From: Aquibium oceanicum
GTDB taxonomy: Bacteria; Pseudomonadota; Alphaproteobacteria; Rhizobiales; Rhizobiaceae
Assembly (NCBI RefSeq): GCF_001889605.1
Contig: NZ_CP018171.1
Coordinates: 4,300,501 to 4,364,500 of the forward strand
Direction of reading: 5' to 3'
DNA: 64,000 bases
Part shown: positions 19,395-28,430 of the stretch, in pieces
How positions within the stretch are numbered: the stretch's first letter is position 1
Layout of the letters: every line of letters begins with the position of its first letter
Translations under genes and position numbers: made by a program
Notes under the pieces: generated by a model
Databases searched by the model: none
Told to the model about the DNA's origin: nothing
What the model saw: only the letters and a program-made list of their open reading frames with translations

Positions 19395-20468
19395 TCAGGC
19401 GGCGACGTAGACGGCGCGCAGCTTCGCGGCGGACAGGTCTTCCCAGGCAAGTTCGCCCTTGCGCAGCATGTAGTTCACATGCGCGTGGACCTCGGAGAAG
19501 GCGAAGGAGAGCTGGTGCGGGTCGAGCTTGCGCGCGAAGATGAACGGGACGAGCTCCGCCACCGATTTCGGGCCTTGCGCGCAGGCGTCCGCGATCATCG
19601 CGCATCGCTCCTCGTGATGCTCGATCAGTTCCGAGCAACGCGTGTGCACGCCGTAGAACGGCAGCTGGTGGCCGGGCAGGACCAGCGCATCGGTCGGGAT
19701 ACGGTCGCGGATGGCGTTGAGCGAGCGGATGTAGAGGCCGAGCGGATCGCCCTCCGGCTCGGCCGCCCACACGCTAACGTTGGGCGTGATCTTGGCCAGC
19801 ACCTGATCGGCGGCGAGGAACACCTTGTCCTCCGGCCGGTAGAGCATGATCTGTTCCGGTGCGTGACCGTCGCCCGAAAGGACCTCGTAGCGGCGTCCGC
19901 CGAGCTTGAGTTCGTCGCCGGCGACAAGCCGCATGAATGTCATCGGCAGCGGCGTGACCATGCGCAGGTATCCGTGACCGTGCGTGGAGACCAGCGTCGC
20001 CGTCTCCTCGGCCATGCCATGGCGCAGATAGAAGTCGCGGAAGGGCTTCGCCTCCATGGAGCCGGGGCTGAGCGAGATGGTGAGGCAGCCGAGATAAGAC
20101 GTCTGGCTGGTCAGGAGAGGTACCCCGAAGCGCTCGCAGAGCCACCCGGCCAGTCCGATGTGGTCGGGATGGTAGTGGGTGACGATCAGGCGGGTGAGCT
20201 TGCGCCCCGCGAGAGGGCCGCTGAAGAGCTGCTCCCAAACGGCGCGCGTCGGCTTGTCGGAGATGCCGGTGTCGAGCACCGCCCAGCCGTCGCCGTCCTC
20301 GATCAGGTAGATGTTGACGTGGTCGAGCCTGAAGGGCAGCGGGATGCGGGTCCACAGGATGCCCGGCGCCACCTCCACGACCTCGCCGGTGGCGGGCGGA
20401 TGATCGAACGGGTATTCGAGGGTCTCGGCCGGCGCCGCGCCCGCCTGCCCTGTCGTCGTCTTCAACAA
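19395..20468 (-). CDS. Metallo-beta-lactamase-fold hydrolase
   Basis: A 357-residue MBL-fold enzyme. The zinc motif H98-x-H100-x-D102-H103 (THYHPDHIG) is intact, later ligand regions appear as GDGHAPEQ and AADQVLAKI, and GHQLPF supplies the last histidine. A C-terminal helical extension of about 90 residues (EHHEERCAMI onward, with EVHAHVNYML) resembles the winged-helix tail of LACTB2/glyoxalase-II-like proteins. The substrate is unknown; thioesters, phosphodiesters and lactones are all possible. Translation probably starts at the TTG at 20468, with AGGAG about 11 nt upstream. No ATG lies near the N terminus. Confidence 0.85.
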   Translation of the reverse strand: MLKTTTGQAGAAPAETLEYPFDHPPATGEVVEVAPGILWTRIPLPFRLDHVNIYLIEDGDGWAVLDTGISDKPTRAVWEQLFSGPLAGRKLTRLIVTHYHPDHIGLAGWLCERFGVPLLTSQTSYLGCLTISLSPGSMEAKPFRDFYLRHGMAEETATLVSTHGHGYLRMVTPLPMTFMRLVAGDELKLGGRRYEVLSGDGHAPEQIMLYRPEDKVFLAADQVLAKITPNVSVWAAEPEGDPLGLYIRSLNAIRDRIPTDALVLPGHQLPFYGVHTRCSELIEHHEERCAMIADACAQGPKSVAELVPFIFARKLDPHQLSFAFSEVHAHVNYMLRKGELAWEDLSAAKLRAVYVAA

Positions 20469-20717
20469 ATCGTTTCTCGCTCCTGGGCGGTGAATTCGCG
20501 AGGCCGGATGTCCGGACCGGCATGTTCGACCGTCGGCAATTCAGGTTCGGCTCAAGCCTTCGGTCCGGCTTAATGGCTGCGGAGACCTATGGCAAGCAAG
20601 CCGGGAGCGTCGGCGCGCGGCAGGCACAGCCCGGATCGCGGACCGTTCATTGCGCTGTCGCATGATATGGCCTACATCGTCCTTCTAGCTAGGTTTTGCC
20701 GAACGTATCAGGCGCGC

Positions 20718-21935
20718 ATGGACCCGGTCTTGAAGTTCTCTGTACTGATGTACAGTCACGATACGTTCGGCCTGGGCCATCTGCGGCGCAGCCGCACCAT
20801 CGCGCATGCGCTGGTCTCGCATTTTCCCGGCGCGACGATTTCGATCGTCTCGGGGTCCCCGGTGGTGGACGCCTTTCCCTTCGAAGACCGCGTCGAATAC
20901 ATCCAGATCCCGGCCGCGCAGAAACTGGCGAATGGCAACTACGTGTCCGGCAGCGGCGAGAAGTCGTTCGAGGAGACGATGGCCGCGCGCGAATCCGTGA
21001 TCCGGGCCGCCGCCGAGCGCATCCGGCCGGACATGGTGATCGTCGACAAGGAACCGCTCGGGCTGGCGCGCGAGATGCTGTCGACGCTCGAATGGCTGAA
21101 AACTCAAGGCACCATCGCAGTCCTGGGCCTGCGCGACGTGCTCGACGCGCCCGAACTCCTGCGCGAGGAATGGCAGCGCAAGCACATCGTCGAGCATCTC
21201 GACCTCTACGACGAGATCTGGATCTACGGTCCCGGCAGCTTCCATAACCCGCTGGCGGGCATCGACCTGCCGGAATGGGTCCTGTCGCAGACCAGATACA
21301 CAGGCTTCCTGCCGCGCTCGATCCAGGACGACGACGTCACCGAGAAATATGGCCGCGACTATGTGCTGGTGACGGCCGGCGGAGGCGGGGACGGCTACGA
21401 ACTCATGTCGGCGGCACTGAACGCCGTGCGCCGCGACCGCACGCGGGGGCGCGAGTTCCTGTTCGTGCTCGGGCCGTTCATGACCGAACGCGAGCGCTTC
21501 GAGATCGCCGCCCGCGCGGCGAGCCTCGCCAACGTGCAGGTGGTGGATTTCGATACCAATCTCGAGGCGGTGGTGGCGAACGCGCGCGCCGTCATCGGCA
21601 TGTGCGGCTACAACACTTTCTGCGAGGTGATCTCCTTCGACAAGCGGGCCCTCTTCGTGCCACGCACCGCGCCCCGGCGCGAACAGTCGATCCGGGCAAG
21701 ACGCGCCGAGGAATTCGGCTGGGTCGACGCCATCGACATCGAGGACGCCAAGAACCCGCAGCGCTTCCTGGCCGCGATAAGCCGGGTGCTCGACCGTCCG
21801 GTTCCCTCCTCCGCCGTGTCGCGGCCCGACCTAGACGGGCTGAACCGCATCTGCGCGCTGACGGAAATCCTCTTCTACCGGCGCAGCGAAGAAGCGACTT
21901 CGAACGAAGTACGGCTGAAGACCGCGAATTCATGA
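20718..21935 (+). CDS. GT-B glycosyltransferase, MurG/GT28-like (first gene of glycan operon)
   Basis: A 405-residue cytoplasmic transferase. The N-terminal nucleotide-sugar fold opens with SHDTFGLGHLRRSR (residues 13-26), where the G-x-G-H pattern resembles the glycine-rich loop of MurG-type enzymes. The C-terminal half has AVIGMCGYNTFCEV and KRALFVPRTAPRREQ, matching the donor-binding region of GT28 proteins. The ATG at 20718 is preferred because the preceding in-frame sequence is not protein-like. It overlaps the next glycosyltransferase by 4 nt. Donor sugar and acceptor are unknown. Confidence 0.82.
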   Translation: MDPVLKFSVLMYSHDTFGLGHLRRSRTIAHALVSHFPGATISIVSGSPVVDAFPFEDRVEYIQIPAAQKLANGNYVSGSGEKSFEETMAARESVIRAAAERIRPDMVIVDKEPLGLAREMLSTLEWLKTQGTIAVLGLRDVLDAPELLREEWQRKHIVEHLDLYDEIWIYGPGSFHNPLAGIDLPEWVLSQTRYTGFLPRSIQDDDVTEKYGRDYVLVTAGGGGDGYELMSAALNAVRRDRTRGREFLFVLGPFMTERERFEIAARAASLANVQVVDFDTNLEAVVANARAVIGMCGYNTFCEVISFDKRALFVPRTAPRREQSIRARRAEEFGWVDAIDIEDAKNPQRFLAAISRVLDRPVPSSAVSRPDLDGLNRICALTEILFYRRSEEATSNEVRLKTANS

Positions 21936-23197
21936 AGCCCACCATCGCCGTTGTCCTCAAGTGCTACCCGCGCTTGTCGGAAACCTTCATTGCGCAGGAA
22001 CTGCTGGAGCTGGAGCGCGCCGGGTACGAGCTGTGCCTCGTCTCGCTGCGACATCCCACCGACAAGAAGACGCATCCGATCAACGACGAGATCCGCGCAC
22101 CGGTGATCTACCTGCCGGAATATCTCCACCAGGAGCCGATGCGCGTCTTCCGTTCATGGCTGAAGGTGCGCGCGCTGCCCGGCTACCGGACGGCATGGCG
22201 CCACTGGCTGAAGGACCTGCGCCGCGATTTCACGATGAACCGCATCCGGCGCTTCGGCCAGGCGCTGGTCTTCGCCGCCGAGTTCCCGCGGCAGGCGCGG
22301 TGGATCTACAGCCACTTCATCCACACGCCCTCCTCCGTGGCGCGCTATGCCAGTGAAATCGTCGGCGTGCCCTGGAGCGCCTCGGCACATGCCAAGGACA
22401 TCTGGACTTCGCCGGACTGGGAGCTTTCCGAAAAGCTCGACGCGGCGGCCTGGACGGTGACCTGCACGGCGGGCGGAAGCCGGCACCTGAAGGACCTCGC
22501 CCCGCATCCGGACAAGGTCTCGCTCGTCTATCACGGCATCGATCTGTCGCGCTTTCCGCGGCCCGACCGGCCGGCCGGCAGCCGCGACGGCAGCGATCCC
22601 GCCGATCCGGTGCGCATCCTCTCGGTCGGCCGCGCGGTGGCGAAGAAGGGGCTCGACACGCTGGCTGACGCGCTGGCGCGATTGCCGCAGGACCTGAACT
22701 GGCGCTGGACGCATATCGGCGGCGGGGAACTGGCCGGCGCGCTGAAGGAGCAGGCCGAGCGGCTGGGCATTTCGGATCGGGTGGACCTGCACGGCTCGAT
22801 GTCGCAGCGCGAGGTGCTCGATGCCTACAAGGCGTCCGACATGTTCGTGCTGCCCTGCCGGATCGCGGCGAGCGGCGACCGCGACGGCCTGCCCAACGTG
22901 CTCGTGGAAGCCCAGAGCCAGGGCGTGCTGTGCATCTCGACGCCGATCTCGGGCATTCCCGAACTGATCGAGGACGGGCGCACCGGCATCCTGGTCGAGC
23001 CGGACGATCCGGACGCGCTGTCGGCGGCGATCGGGCGAGCGGCCCGCGATCCGCACCTGCGGGCGCGCTTCGGCGAGGCCGGAATGGAGCGCGTGCATGC
23101 GAGCTTCGACCATCTCGGCACGATCGGTCGGCTGATCGCACTGTTCGAGGCCGAGGGCCTGGTGGCCGGCTCCCAACGCGAGAAGGTGGCCTCGTGA
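21932..23197 (+). CDS. Glycosyltransferase, GT4-like
   Basis: A 421-residue GT-B transferase. The N-terminal acceptor domain contains YPRLSETFIAQELLELE near residue 12, a signature of exopolysaccharide and colanic-acid-type GT4 enzymes. The C-terminal donor domain has RILSVGRAVAKKGLDTL and the E-x7-E type motif in GLPNVLVEAQSQG with PELIEDGRTGILVEPDD. It begins inside the stop of the previous gene (ATGA overlap) and its stop overlaps the next start by 4 nt. Strict coupling of all five genes implies one pathway. Confidence 0.88.
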   Translation: MKPTIAVVLKCYPRLSETFIAQELLELERAGYELCLVSLRHPTDKKTHPINDEIRAPVIYLPEYLHQEPMRVFRSWLKVRALPGYRTAWRHWLKDLRRDFTMNRIRRFGQALVFAAEFPRQARWIYSHFIHTPSSVARYASEIVGVPWSASAHAKDIWTSPDWELSEKLDAAAWTVTCTAGGSRHLKDLAPHPDKVSLVYHGIDLSRFPRPDRPAGSRDGSDPADPVRILSVGRAVAKKGLDTLADALARLPQDLNWRWTHIGGGELAGALKEQAERLGISDRVDLHGSMSQREVLDAYKASDMFVLPCRIAASGDRDGLPNVLVEAQSQGVLCISTPISGIPELIEDGRTGILVEPDDPDALSAAIGRAARDPHLRARFGEAGMERVHASFDHLGTIGRLIALFEAEGLVAGSQREKVAS

Positions 23198-24345
23198 GCG
23201 CACGCGTCCTGTTCTATGTCCAGCACCTGATGGGTGTGGGCCACGTTTTCCGCGCAAGCCGCATCGTTCGTGCATTGCGGCGCGAGGGGCTGGAGGTGGA
23301 CCTGGCGTTCGGCGGGATGCCCATCCCGGGCCTCGACATCGCCGACGCGCGCATCCACTACCTGCCGCCGGTTCGCGCCGGAAAAGAGGCCTTCAACAAG
23401 CTCGAGGACCCGGAAGGCAATCCGGTTTCGGACGCCTACAAGGAGGATCGGCGCGCCAGGCTGCTGGCGCTCTTCGAGGTGGTTTCTCCCGACGTCATCG
23501 TGACGGAGGCGTTTCCGTTCGGGCGCCGCCAGATGCGCTTCGAACTGCTGCCGCTGATGGAAGCGGCACACGCGCGGCCGCGCCGGCCGGTGATCGTGTC
23601 GTCGGTGCGCGACATCATCCAGAAGAACAGCAAGCCGGAGCGCGACCGCGAGGTGGTCGAGCTCCTCAACACGTGGTTCGACCGGGTGCTGGTGCATGGC
23701 GACCCGGAATTCATCCGCATCGACGAGACGTTCCCGCACGCCGACGAGATCGCCCGCAAGGTCGCCTATACCGGCATTGTGGCGCCGGCGGTTCCGGAGC
23801 GGCAGGACGGCGGGCCCGACGTGGTCGTTTCGGTGGGCGGCGGGGCGTTCGGGCACCGGCTCCTGATGGGGGCGCTGGAGGCGCGGCGGCTTTCCACGAT
23901 GCGCGATGCGCGGTGGCTGGTGCTGAGCGGCCTTTTCACGACGGATGAGCAGAAGGCCGACCTGCGGCGCTTTGCCGACGAAGGAATAGAGTTCCAGTCC
24001 TTCGTGCCGGACCTCCGCGCACTTCTTGCCGGCGCGAAGCTCTCGATCTCGCGCGCCGGCTACAACACCACCGCCGACATCTTCGCCGCCGGCTGCCGCG
24101 CCGTCATCTCGCCGTTGTTCGACGGGATCGAGACGGAGCAGATCACGCGCGCCGACGTGCTGGCGCGCAAGGGGCTGGTGCAGGCCGTGCCGCCGAACGA
24201 GGAGACGCCCGAGGCGATCGCGGCGGCCATCGACCGCGCCATGGCGGGCCCGGCGCCCGACCGCTCCGCCATCGACATCGGCGGAGCCGACAAGGCCGCG
24301 CGGCTCATCGCGGAACTGGCGCGCGGCGGTCCGCCGGCCGCCTGA
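23194..24345 (+). CDS. GT-B glycosyltransferase, MurG/GT28-like (third gene of glycan operon)
   Basis: A 383-residue transferase starting at GTG 23194, which overlaps the preceding stop. The entry VLFYVQHLMGVGHVFRASR parallels the first gene of the operon, with its own G-x-G-H loop. The C-terminal part has VVSVGGGAFGH, SRAGYNTTADIFAAG and VISPLFDGIETEQ, the donor-binding GT28-type elements. The two such genes are probably ancient paralogues that add consecutive residues; that is inference from shared layout. Confidence 0.82.
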   Translation: MSARVLFYVQHLMGVGHVFRASRIVRALRREGLEVDLAFGGMPIPGLDIADARIHYLPPVRAGKEAFNKLEDPEGNPVSDAYKEDRRARLLALFEVVSPDVIVTEAFPFGRRQMRFELLPLMEAAHARPRRPVIVSSVRDIIQKNSKPERDREVVELLNTWFDRVLVHGDPEFIRIDETFPHADEIARKVAYTGIVAPAVPERQDGGPDVVVSVGGGAFGHRLLMGALEARRLSTMRDARWLVLSGLFTTDEQKADLRRFADEGIEFQSFVPDLRALLAGAKLSISRAGYNTTADIFAAGCRAVISPLFDGIETEQITRADVLARKGLVQAVPPNEETPEAIAAAIDRAMAGPAPDRSAIDIGGADKAARLIAELARGGPPAA

Positions 24346-24356
24346 GGCTCGTTCCA

Positions 24357-25505
24357 ATGAAGCCGAGGATCGCCTTCTACGCGCCGCTGAAATCGCCGAA
24401 CCATCCGATTGCCTCCGGCGACCGCGAGATCGCGAGGAACCTTCTGAAGGCGCTCGACCTCGCCGGCTTCGATGCTTTTCTCGCCAGCGAGGTCATTTCC
24501 TACCAGAAGCGGCCCTCGCGGGAGCTTTTCCTGCAGCGCAAGGAGGACTGCGAGCGGGAAGCGGAGCGGCTCCTGGTGCACTGGCGCGCCGATCCCGCGA
24601 GCGCTCCGCATCTGTGGATGACCTATCATCCCTACTGCAAGTCGCCCGACTGGATCGGCCCCGCCGTTTGCGCAGCACTCGGCATCCCCTACGTCACCAT
24701 CGAGGCGTGCAGGACGCGGCAGAACACGGACGCGGACTGGGCCGACGGGCGGGCGCAGGTGCAGGCGGAGGTGCGCGGTGCGGCAGCGAACTTCTGCCTG
24801 AAGCCGTCCGACCGGGCGTATCTCGAGAGTTTTCTGCCGGACACGGACCGGATCGTGCCGCTGTTGCCGTTCATCGATCTCGCCGAACTCGAAGCGACCG
24901 GGACGACGATCGAACCGTCCTTCGCGTCGCCGCATCCCTTGATCCTGTCGGTCGGCATGATGCGGCCAGGTGCCAAGATCGACTCCTACCGGTTGCTGGC
25001 CGAGGCGCTTGAAGGTCTCGACACGCCGGAATGGAACCTCGCGATCGTCGGCGACGGCCCCGGCCGGGCGGAGGTCGAGTCGATGTTCGGCTTCGCCGGC
25101 GAGCGAGTCCGTTTCACCGGCGCCCTGCCGCGGGAGGAGGTGATCGCCTGGATGCTGGCAGCGGACGTCTTTGCCTGGCCCGGCGTGCGCGAGGCGATCG
25201 GCATCGTCTATCTCGAAGCGCAGGCGGTGGGGTTGCCGGTGGCGGCTTTCGCGACGGCCGGCGTTCCGATCGTGGTGGCCGATGGCGAAAGCGGGCTGCT
25301 GGCGCCGGAGTTCGACATGACCGGCTTTCGCGAGGGCCTTCGCAGGCTCCTCGGATCACAGGCATTGCGCAAGATCATGGGCGCGGCTGGCCGAGCGCGA
25401 GGCCAGCGGTATCACGGGATTTCGGCCGCGGCAGAGACGCTGAAGACCACACTGGCACCGCTCGTCGCCGGCACCGCCGCGCGGAGACCGGGAGCGACCC
25501 AATGA
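24357..25505 (+). CDS. Glycosyltransferase, GT4 family (fourth gene of glycan operon)
   Basis: A 382-residue GT-B transferase. MKPRIAFYAPLKSPNHPIASGDREIARNLL is the acceptor-domain opening, with the flexible loop near residue 20. The donor domain shows PLILSVGMMRPGAKIDSY, LAIVGDGPGRAEVE and GIVYLEAQAVGLPV with ADGESGLLAPE. The glutamate pair expected in GT4 enzymes is only partly obvious (the first position falls in REAIG, the second in YLEAQ). It starts 11 nt after the previous stop and overlaps the deacetylase gene by 4 nt. Confidence 0.86.
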   Translation: MKPRIAFYAPLKSPNHPIASGDREIARNLLKALDLAGFDAFLASEVISYQKRPSRELFLQRKEDCEREAERLLVHWRADPASAPHLWMTYHPYCKSPDWIGPAVCAALGIPYVTIEACRTRQNTDADWADGRAQVQAEVRGAAANFCLKPSDRAYLESFLPDTDRIVPLLPFIDLAELEATGTTIEPSFASPHPLILSVGMMRPGAKIDSYRLLAEALEGLDTPEWNLAIVGDGPGRAEVESMFGFAGERVRFTGALPREEVIAWMLAADVFAWPGVREAIGIVYLEAQAVGLPVAAFATAGVPIVVADGESGLLAPEFDMTGFREGLRRLLGSQALRKIMGAAGRARGQRYHGISAAAETLKTTLAPLVAGTAARRPGATQ

Positions 25506-26260
25506 CCGCCGATGGCGCCCTCGAAGAGGAATTTGCACGCTGGAAGAGCGCCGGCCTCGAGCCGCGCTTCTGGCTGCGCGACGACGATGCGAGCAAGCAC
25601 GGTCCCGCGCTCGACAGGCTGGTGGCGCTCTGCGAGGGGCTGGACATCCCCCTGCTGCTGGCGGTGATCCCGGAACGCGCAACAGAGGCACTCGGTAAGC
25701 GGCTCCGCGACGTACCTCTCGTCAGTCCCTGCGTGCACGGCATCGCGCACCGGGACAACGCGGGCGACGGTGAGCGCAAGATCGAACTCGGCGGCCGCAT
25801 GGCCGTCGGGGATATCCTGGAGGGATTGACCGCGAGCCGGGAGAAGCTCGGCGGGATCTTCGGCGAACGGCTCTCAGGTATCCTCGTGCCGCCCTGGAAC
25901 CGTATCGCGCCGGAGGTCGCCGCGCGCGTGCACGAATGCGGCTTCACGGCGCTTTCGACATGGTCGTGGGAGCCGAAGGGAACCCGCCTTCCCGAACTCA
26001 ACACCCAGATCGACCTGATGGACTGGAAGACGCGGCAGGGCCGCGAGCCGGAGTGGATCAGAAGCGAACTGCTGCGCCGGCTGATGCAGGCGCGCGAGCG
26101 GGGCGGAGCGCCGATCGGCATCCTGTCCCACCATCTGGACCATGACGAACGGGCATGGCGGACGCTGGAAGGCCTGCTACGGCACCTGAAGGTCGAGCAC
26201 GGGTTCGTCTTCCACCATGCCGACGATCTCGTCGCCGGCGTACAGTCTCCGTCTCAGTGA
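25502..26260 (+). CDS. Polysaccharide deacetylase family protein (NodB-like fold)
   Basis: A 252-residue protein with the carbohydrate-esterase-4-like fold. RFWLRDDDASKHG at about residues 22-34 supplies the metal-binding aspartates, SPCVHGIAHRDN near 77 aligns with the histidine motif, and VPPWNR near 123 with the R-PP-x motif. ILSHHLDHDE near 205 carries the late histidine. It would remove N-acetyl groups from the product of the four transferases, though atypical motifs leave room for another hydrolytic role. No signal peptide is visible, so it probably acts in the cytoplasm on a lipid-linked or nucleotide intermediate. Its end overlaps the convergent permease gene by 7 bp. Confidence 0.8.
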   Translation: MTADGALEEEFARWKSAGLEPRFWLRDDDASKHGPALDRLVALCEGLDIPLLLAVIPERATEALGKRLRDVPLVSPCVHGIAHRDNAGDGERKIELGGRMAVGDILEGLTASREKLGGIFGERLSGILVPPWNRIAPEVAARVHECGFTALSTWSWEPKGTRLPELNTQIDLMDWKTRQGREPEWIRSELLRRLMQARERGGAPIGILSHHLDHDERAWRTLEGLLRHLKVEHGFVFHHADDLVAGVQSPSQ

Positions 26261-27429
26261 TACGGATCGGCGGCGTCGCGCAGACCGTCGCCGAGGAAGT
26301 TGAATGCGAGGATGACGAGGATCACCGGCACGACCGGCAGGATCAGCCACGGATAGAGCGCCACGACGTTGATGTTCTGCGCCTCGTTCAATAGCACGCC
26401 CCAACTGGTGACGGGCGGACGCAGGCCGAGGCCGAGGAACGAGAGCGCCGTTTCGGCGAGGATCATGGTCGGGATGGTGATCGTCGCCGAGGCGATGAGA
26501 TGGCTCATGAAGCCCGGTATCAGGTGCCGGAAGATGACTCGCGGCGGGCTCGCGCCCATCAGTTCGGCCGCCATCACGTACTCCTCCTCGCGCAATGAGA
26601 GGAGCTTGGAGCGCACCGCGCGCGCCAGCCCTGTCCAGTCGATGAGGCCCAGGATGATGGTGATGCCGAAATAGACGAGAATCGGGCTCCAGGTGACCGG
26701 CATGACCGCCGCCAGCGCCAGCCACAGCGGGATGCTGGGGATGCTCTGCAGGACCTCGATGACACGCTGGACGACATGGTCGATCCAGCCGCCGTAGTAG
26801 CCCGCGACGCCGCCGATGGTGATGCCGAGGACGAAGCTGACGGTGATGCCGATCAGGCCGATGGTCAGCGAAATCCGCGTTCCGTAGATGATGCGCGAGA
26901 GCACGTCGCGGCCGAAGCGGTCGGTGCCGAGCAGATGGGCCGTGCCGCCCTCGGCGGGGCAGAAGAAATGCAGGTTGGCGTCGAACAGGCCCCAGAACTC
27001 GTAGCGGTCGCCGCGGCAGAAGAAACGCAGCGGCTGGATCACGTCCGTGTTCGGCGTGTACTCGCGCTTCAGCGTGTCCATGTTGAGCTGGTAGTTCGTG
27101 CCGTAGACGAACGGCCCGACGAACGAACCCTCGTGGAAGAGATGCACCGCCTGGGGCGGCATGTAGATCGCCCGCACGTTGCGGTTTTCCAGATTATAGG
27201 GCGCCAGGAACTCGCTGATGAGGATCGACAGGTAGAGAACCAGCAGGAAGAGGCCGGAGACCACCGCCGCCTTGTGCTTGCGGAATTTCCACCACATCAG
27301 CCTGAGCTGCGAGGCGAGGTAGATCTTCTCCTGCTCGGGTGAGAGCTTCTCGATGCTCTGGGGATCGAACGGCGTCTCGGCGACGTAGTGGCCGATCACG
27401 GCGCCGTCCGGCGGCAGCGACGACTTCAT
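26254..27429 (-). CDS. ABC importer permease, OppC/YejE-like (last gene of second importer)
   Basis: A 391-residue membrane subunit with a long N-terminal cytoplasmic region (about 60 residues, including SPEQEKIYLASQLRLMWWKF) before the first helix, as in YejE and oligosaccharide-type permeases. HLLGTDRFGRDVLSRIIYGTRISL is the conserved block, and the EAA loop reads REEEYVMAAELMGASPP. A periplasmic insert of about 100 residues follows helix one and is larger than in OppC. Start and upstream stop overlap by 4 nt. Confidence 0.9.
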   Translation of the reverse strand: MKSSLPPDGAVIGHYVAETPFDPQSIEKLSPEQEKIYLASQLRLMWWKFRKHKAAVVSGLFLLVLYLSILISEFLAPYNLENRNVRAIYMPPQAVHLFHEGSFVGPFVYGTNYQLNMDTLKREYTPNTDVIQPLRFFCRGDRYEFWGLFDANLHFFCPAEGGTAHLLGTDRFGRDVLSRIIYGTRISLTIGLIGITVSFVLGITIGGVAGYYGGWIDHVVQRVIEVLQSIPSIPLWLALAAVMPVTWSPILVYFGITIILGLIDWTGLARAVRSKLLSLREEEYVMAAELMGASPPRVIFRHLIPGFMSHLIASATITIPTMILAETALSFLGLGLRPPVTSWGVLLNEAQNINVVALYPWLILPVVPVILVILAFNFLGDGLRDAADPYH

Positions 27430-28424
27430 CGCCTGCGCCCTCCCTGCAGCCTGATGCGGGGATCGAGCAGCGCCAGCGCGATGTCGGAGATGAGAACGCC
27501 GATGACCGTGAGCGTGGCCAGGAACATGAGGAACGAGCCGGCGAGATACATGTCCTGGCTCTGCAGTGCCCGGATCAGCAATGGCCCGGTGGTCTCCAGC
27601 GACAGCACGATGGCCACGACCTCCGCACCCGAGATGACGGCGGGCAGGATGGAGCCGATGTCGGCGATGAAGAAGTTGAGCGACATGCGCAGCGGATATT
27701 TGATCAGCGCCTTCATCGGCGGCACGCCCTTGGCGCGCGCGGTGACGACGTACTGCTTCTGCAACTCGTCGAGCAGGTTGGCACGCAGACGGCGGATCAT
27801 GCCGGCCGTACCCGCGGTGCTGATCACGATCACGGGGATGATCATGTGCTCCACCATGGAGACGAACTTGGCCCAGCTCATCGGCTGGTCGATGAACTCG
27901 GCGTCCATCAGATGCCCGATCGACATGCCGAACCAGACGTTGAAAAGGTAGAGCAGGATCAACGCCAGGAGGAAGTTCGGCGTGGCGAGCCCGAGCAGGC
28001 CGAGGAAGGTCAGGCCGTAGTCGCCCCAGGAATACTGGTGGGTGGCCGAGTAGATGCCGATCGGGAAGGCGATCAGCCAGGTGAAGATGATCGTTACCGT
28101 GGATACGAGAACGGTGAGCCAGAGGCGGTTCCCCACCACCTCGCTGACGGGCAGCTCGTACTCGAAGGAATAGCCGAAATCGCCCTGGAGCATGCCGCCG
28201 ACCCAGGTGAAGTAGCGTTCGATCAGCGGCTTGTCGAAACCGTATTCCTGCTTGAGGTACTCGATCTTCTGCGGATCGACCGTCTCGCCCTGAGCCTGAA
28301 GCTCGGCGACGTAGGTTTCGAAATAGTCGCCCGGCGGCAATTCAATGATGAAGAAGACCAGCGCGCTGATGAGGAGCAGCGTCGGGATGGCGGCCAGCAA
28401 GCGGTAGGCGATGTAGCGAAGCAA
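27426..28424 (-). CDS. ABC importer permease, OppB/YejB-like
   Basis: A 332-residue partner permease with six predicted helices. The N terminus MLRYIAYRLLAAIPTLLLIS is the usual OppB entry; the periplasmic region contains EYLKQEYGFDKPLIERYF, and the EAA loop reads QKQYVVTARAKGVPP. It follows the binding-protein gene by only 6 nt and overlaps the next permease by 4 nt. Confidence 0.9.
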   Translation of the reverse strand: MLRYIAYRLLAAIPTLLLISALVFFIIELPPGDYFETYVAELQAQGETVDPQKIEYLKQEYGFDKPLIERYFTWVGGMLQGDFGYSFEYELPVSEVVGNRLWLTVLVSTVTIIFTWLIAFPIGIYSATHQYSWGDYGLTFLGLLGLATPNFLLALILLYLFNVWFGMSIGHLMDAEFIDQPMSWAKFVSMVEHMIIPVIVISTAGTAGMIRRLRANLLDELQKQYVVTARAKGVPPMKALIKYPLRMSLNFFIADIGSILPAVISGAEVVAIVLSLETTGPLLIRALQSQDMYLAGSFLMFLATLTVIGVLISDIALALLDPRIRLQGGRRR

Positions 28425-28430
28425 GGCCGG

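Noticed and set aside
25502-26260. nodB as a gene name for the deacetylase
   Set aside because: Only the fold-level motifs are shared, and the motifs are atypical for chitooligosaccharide deacetylase.
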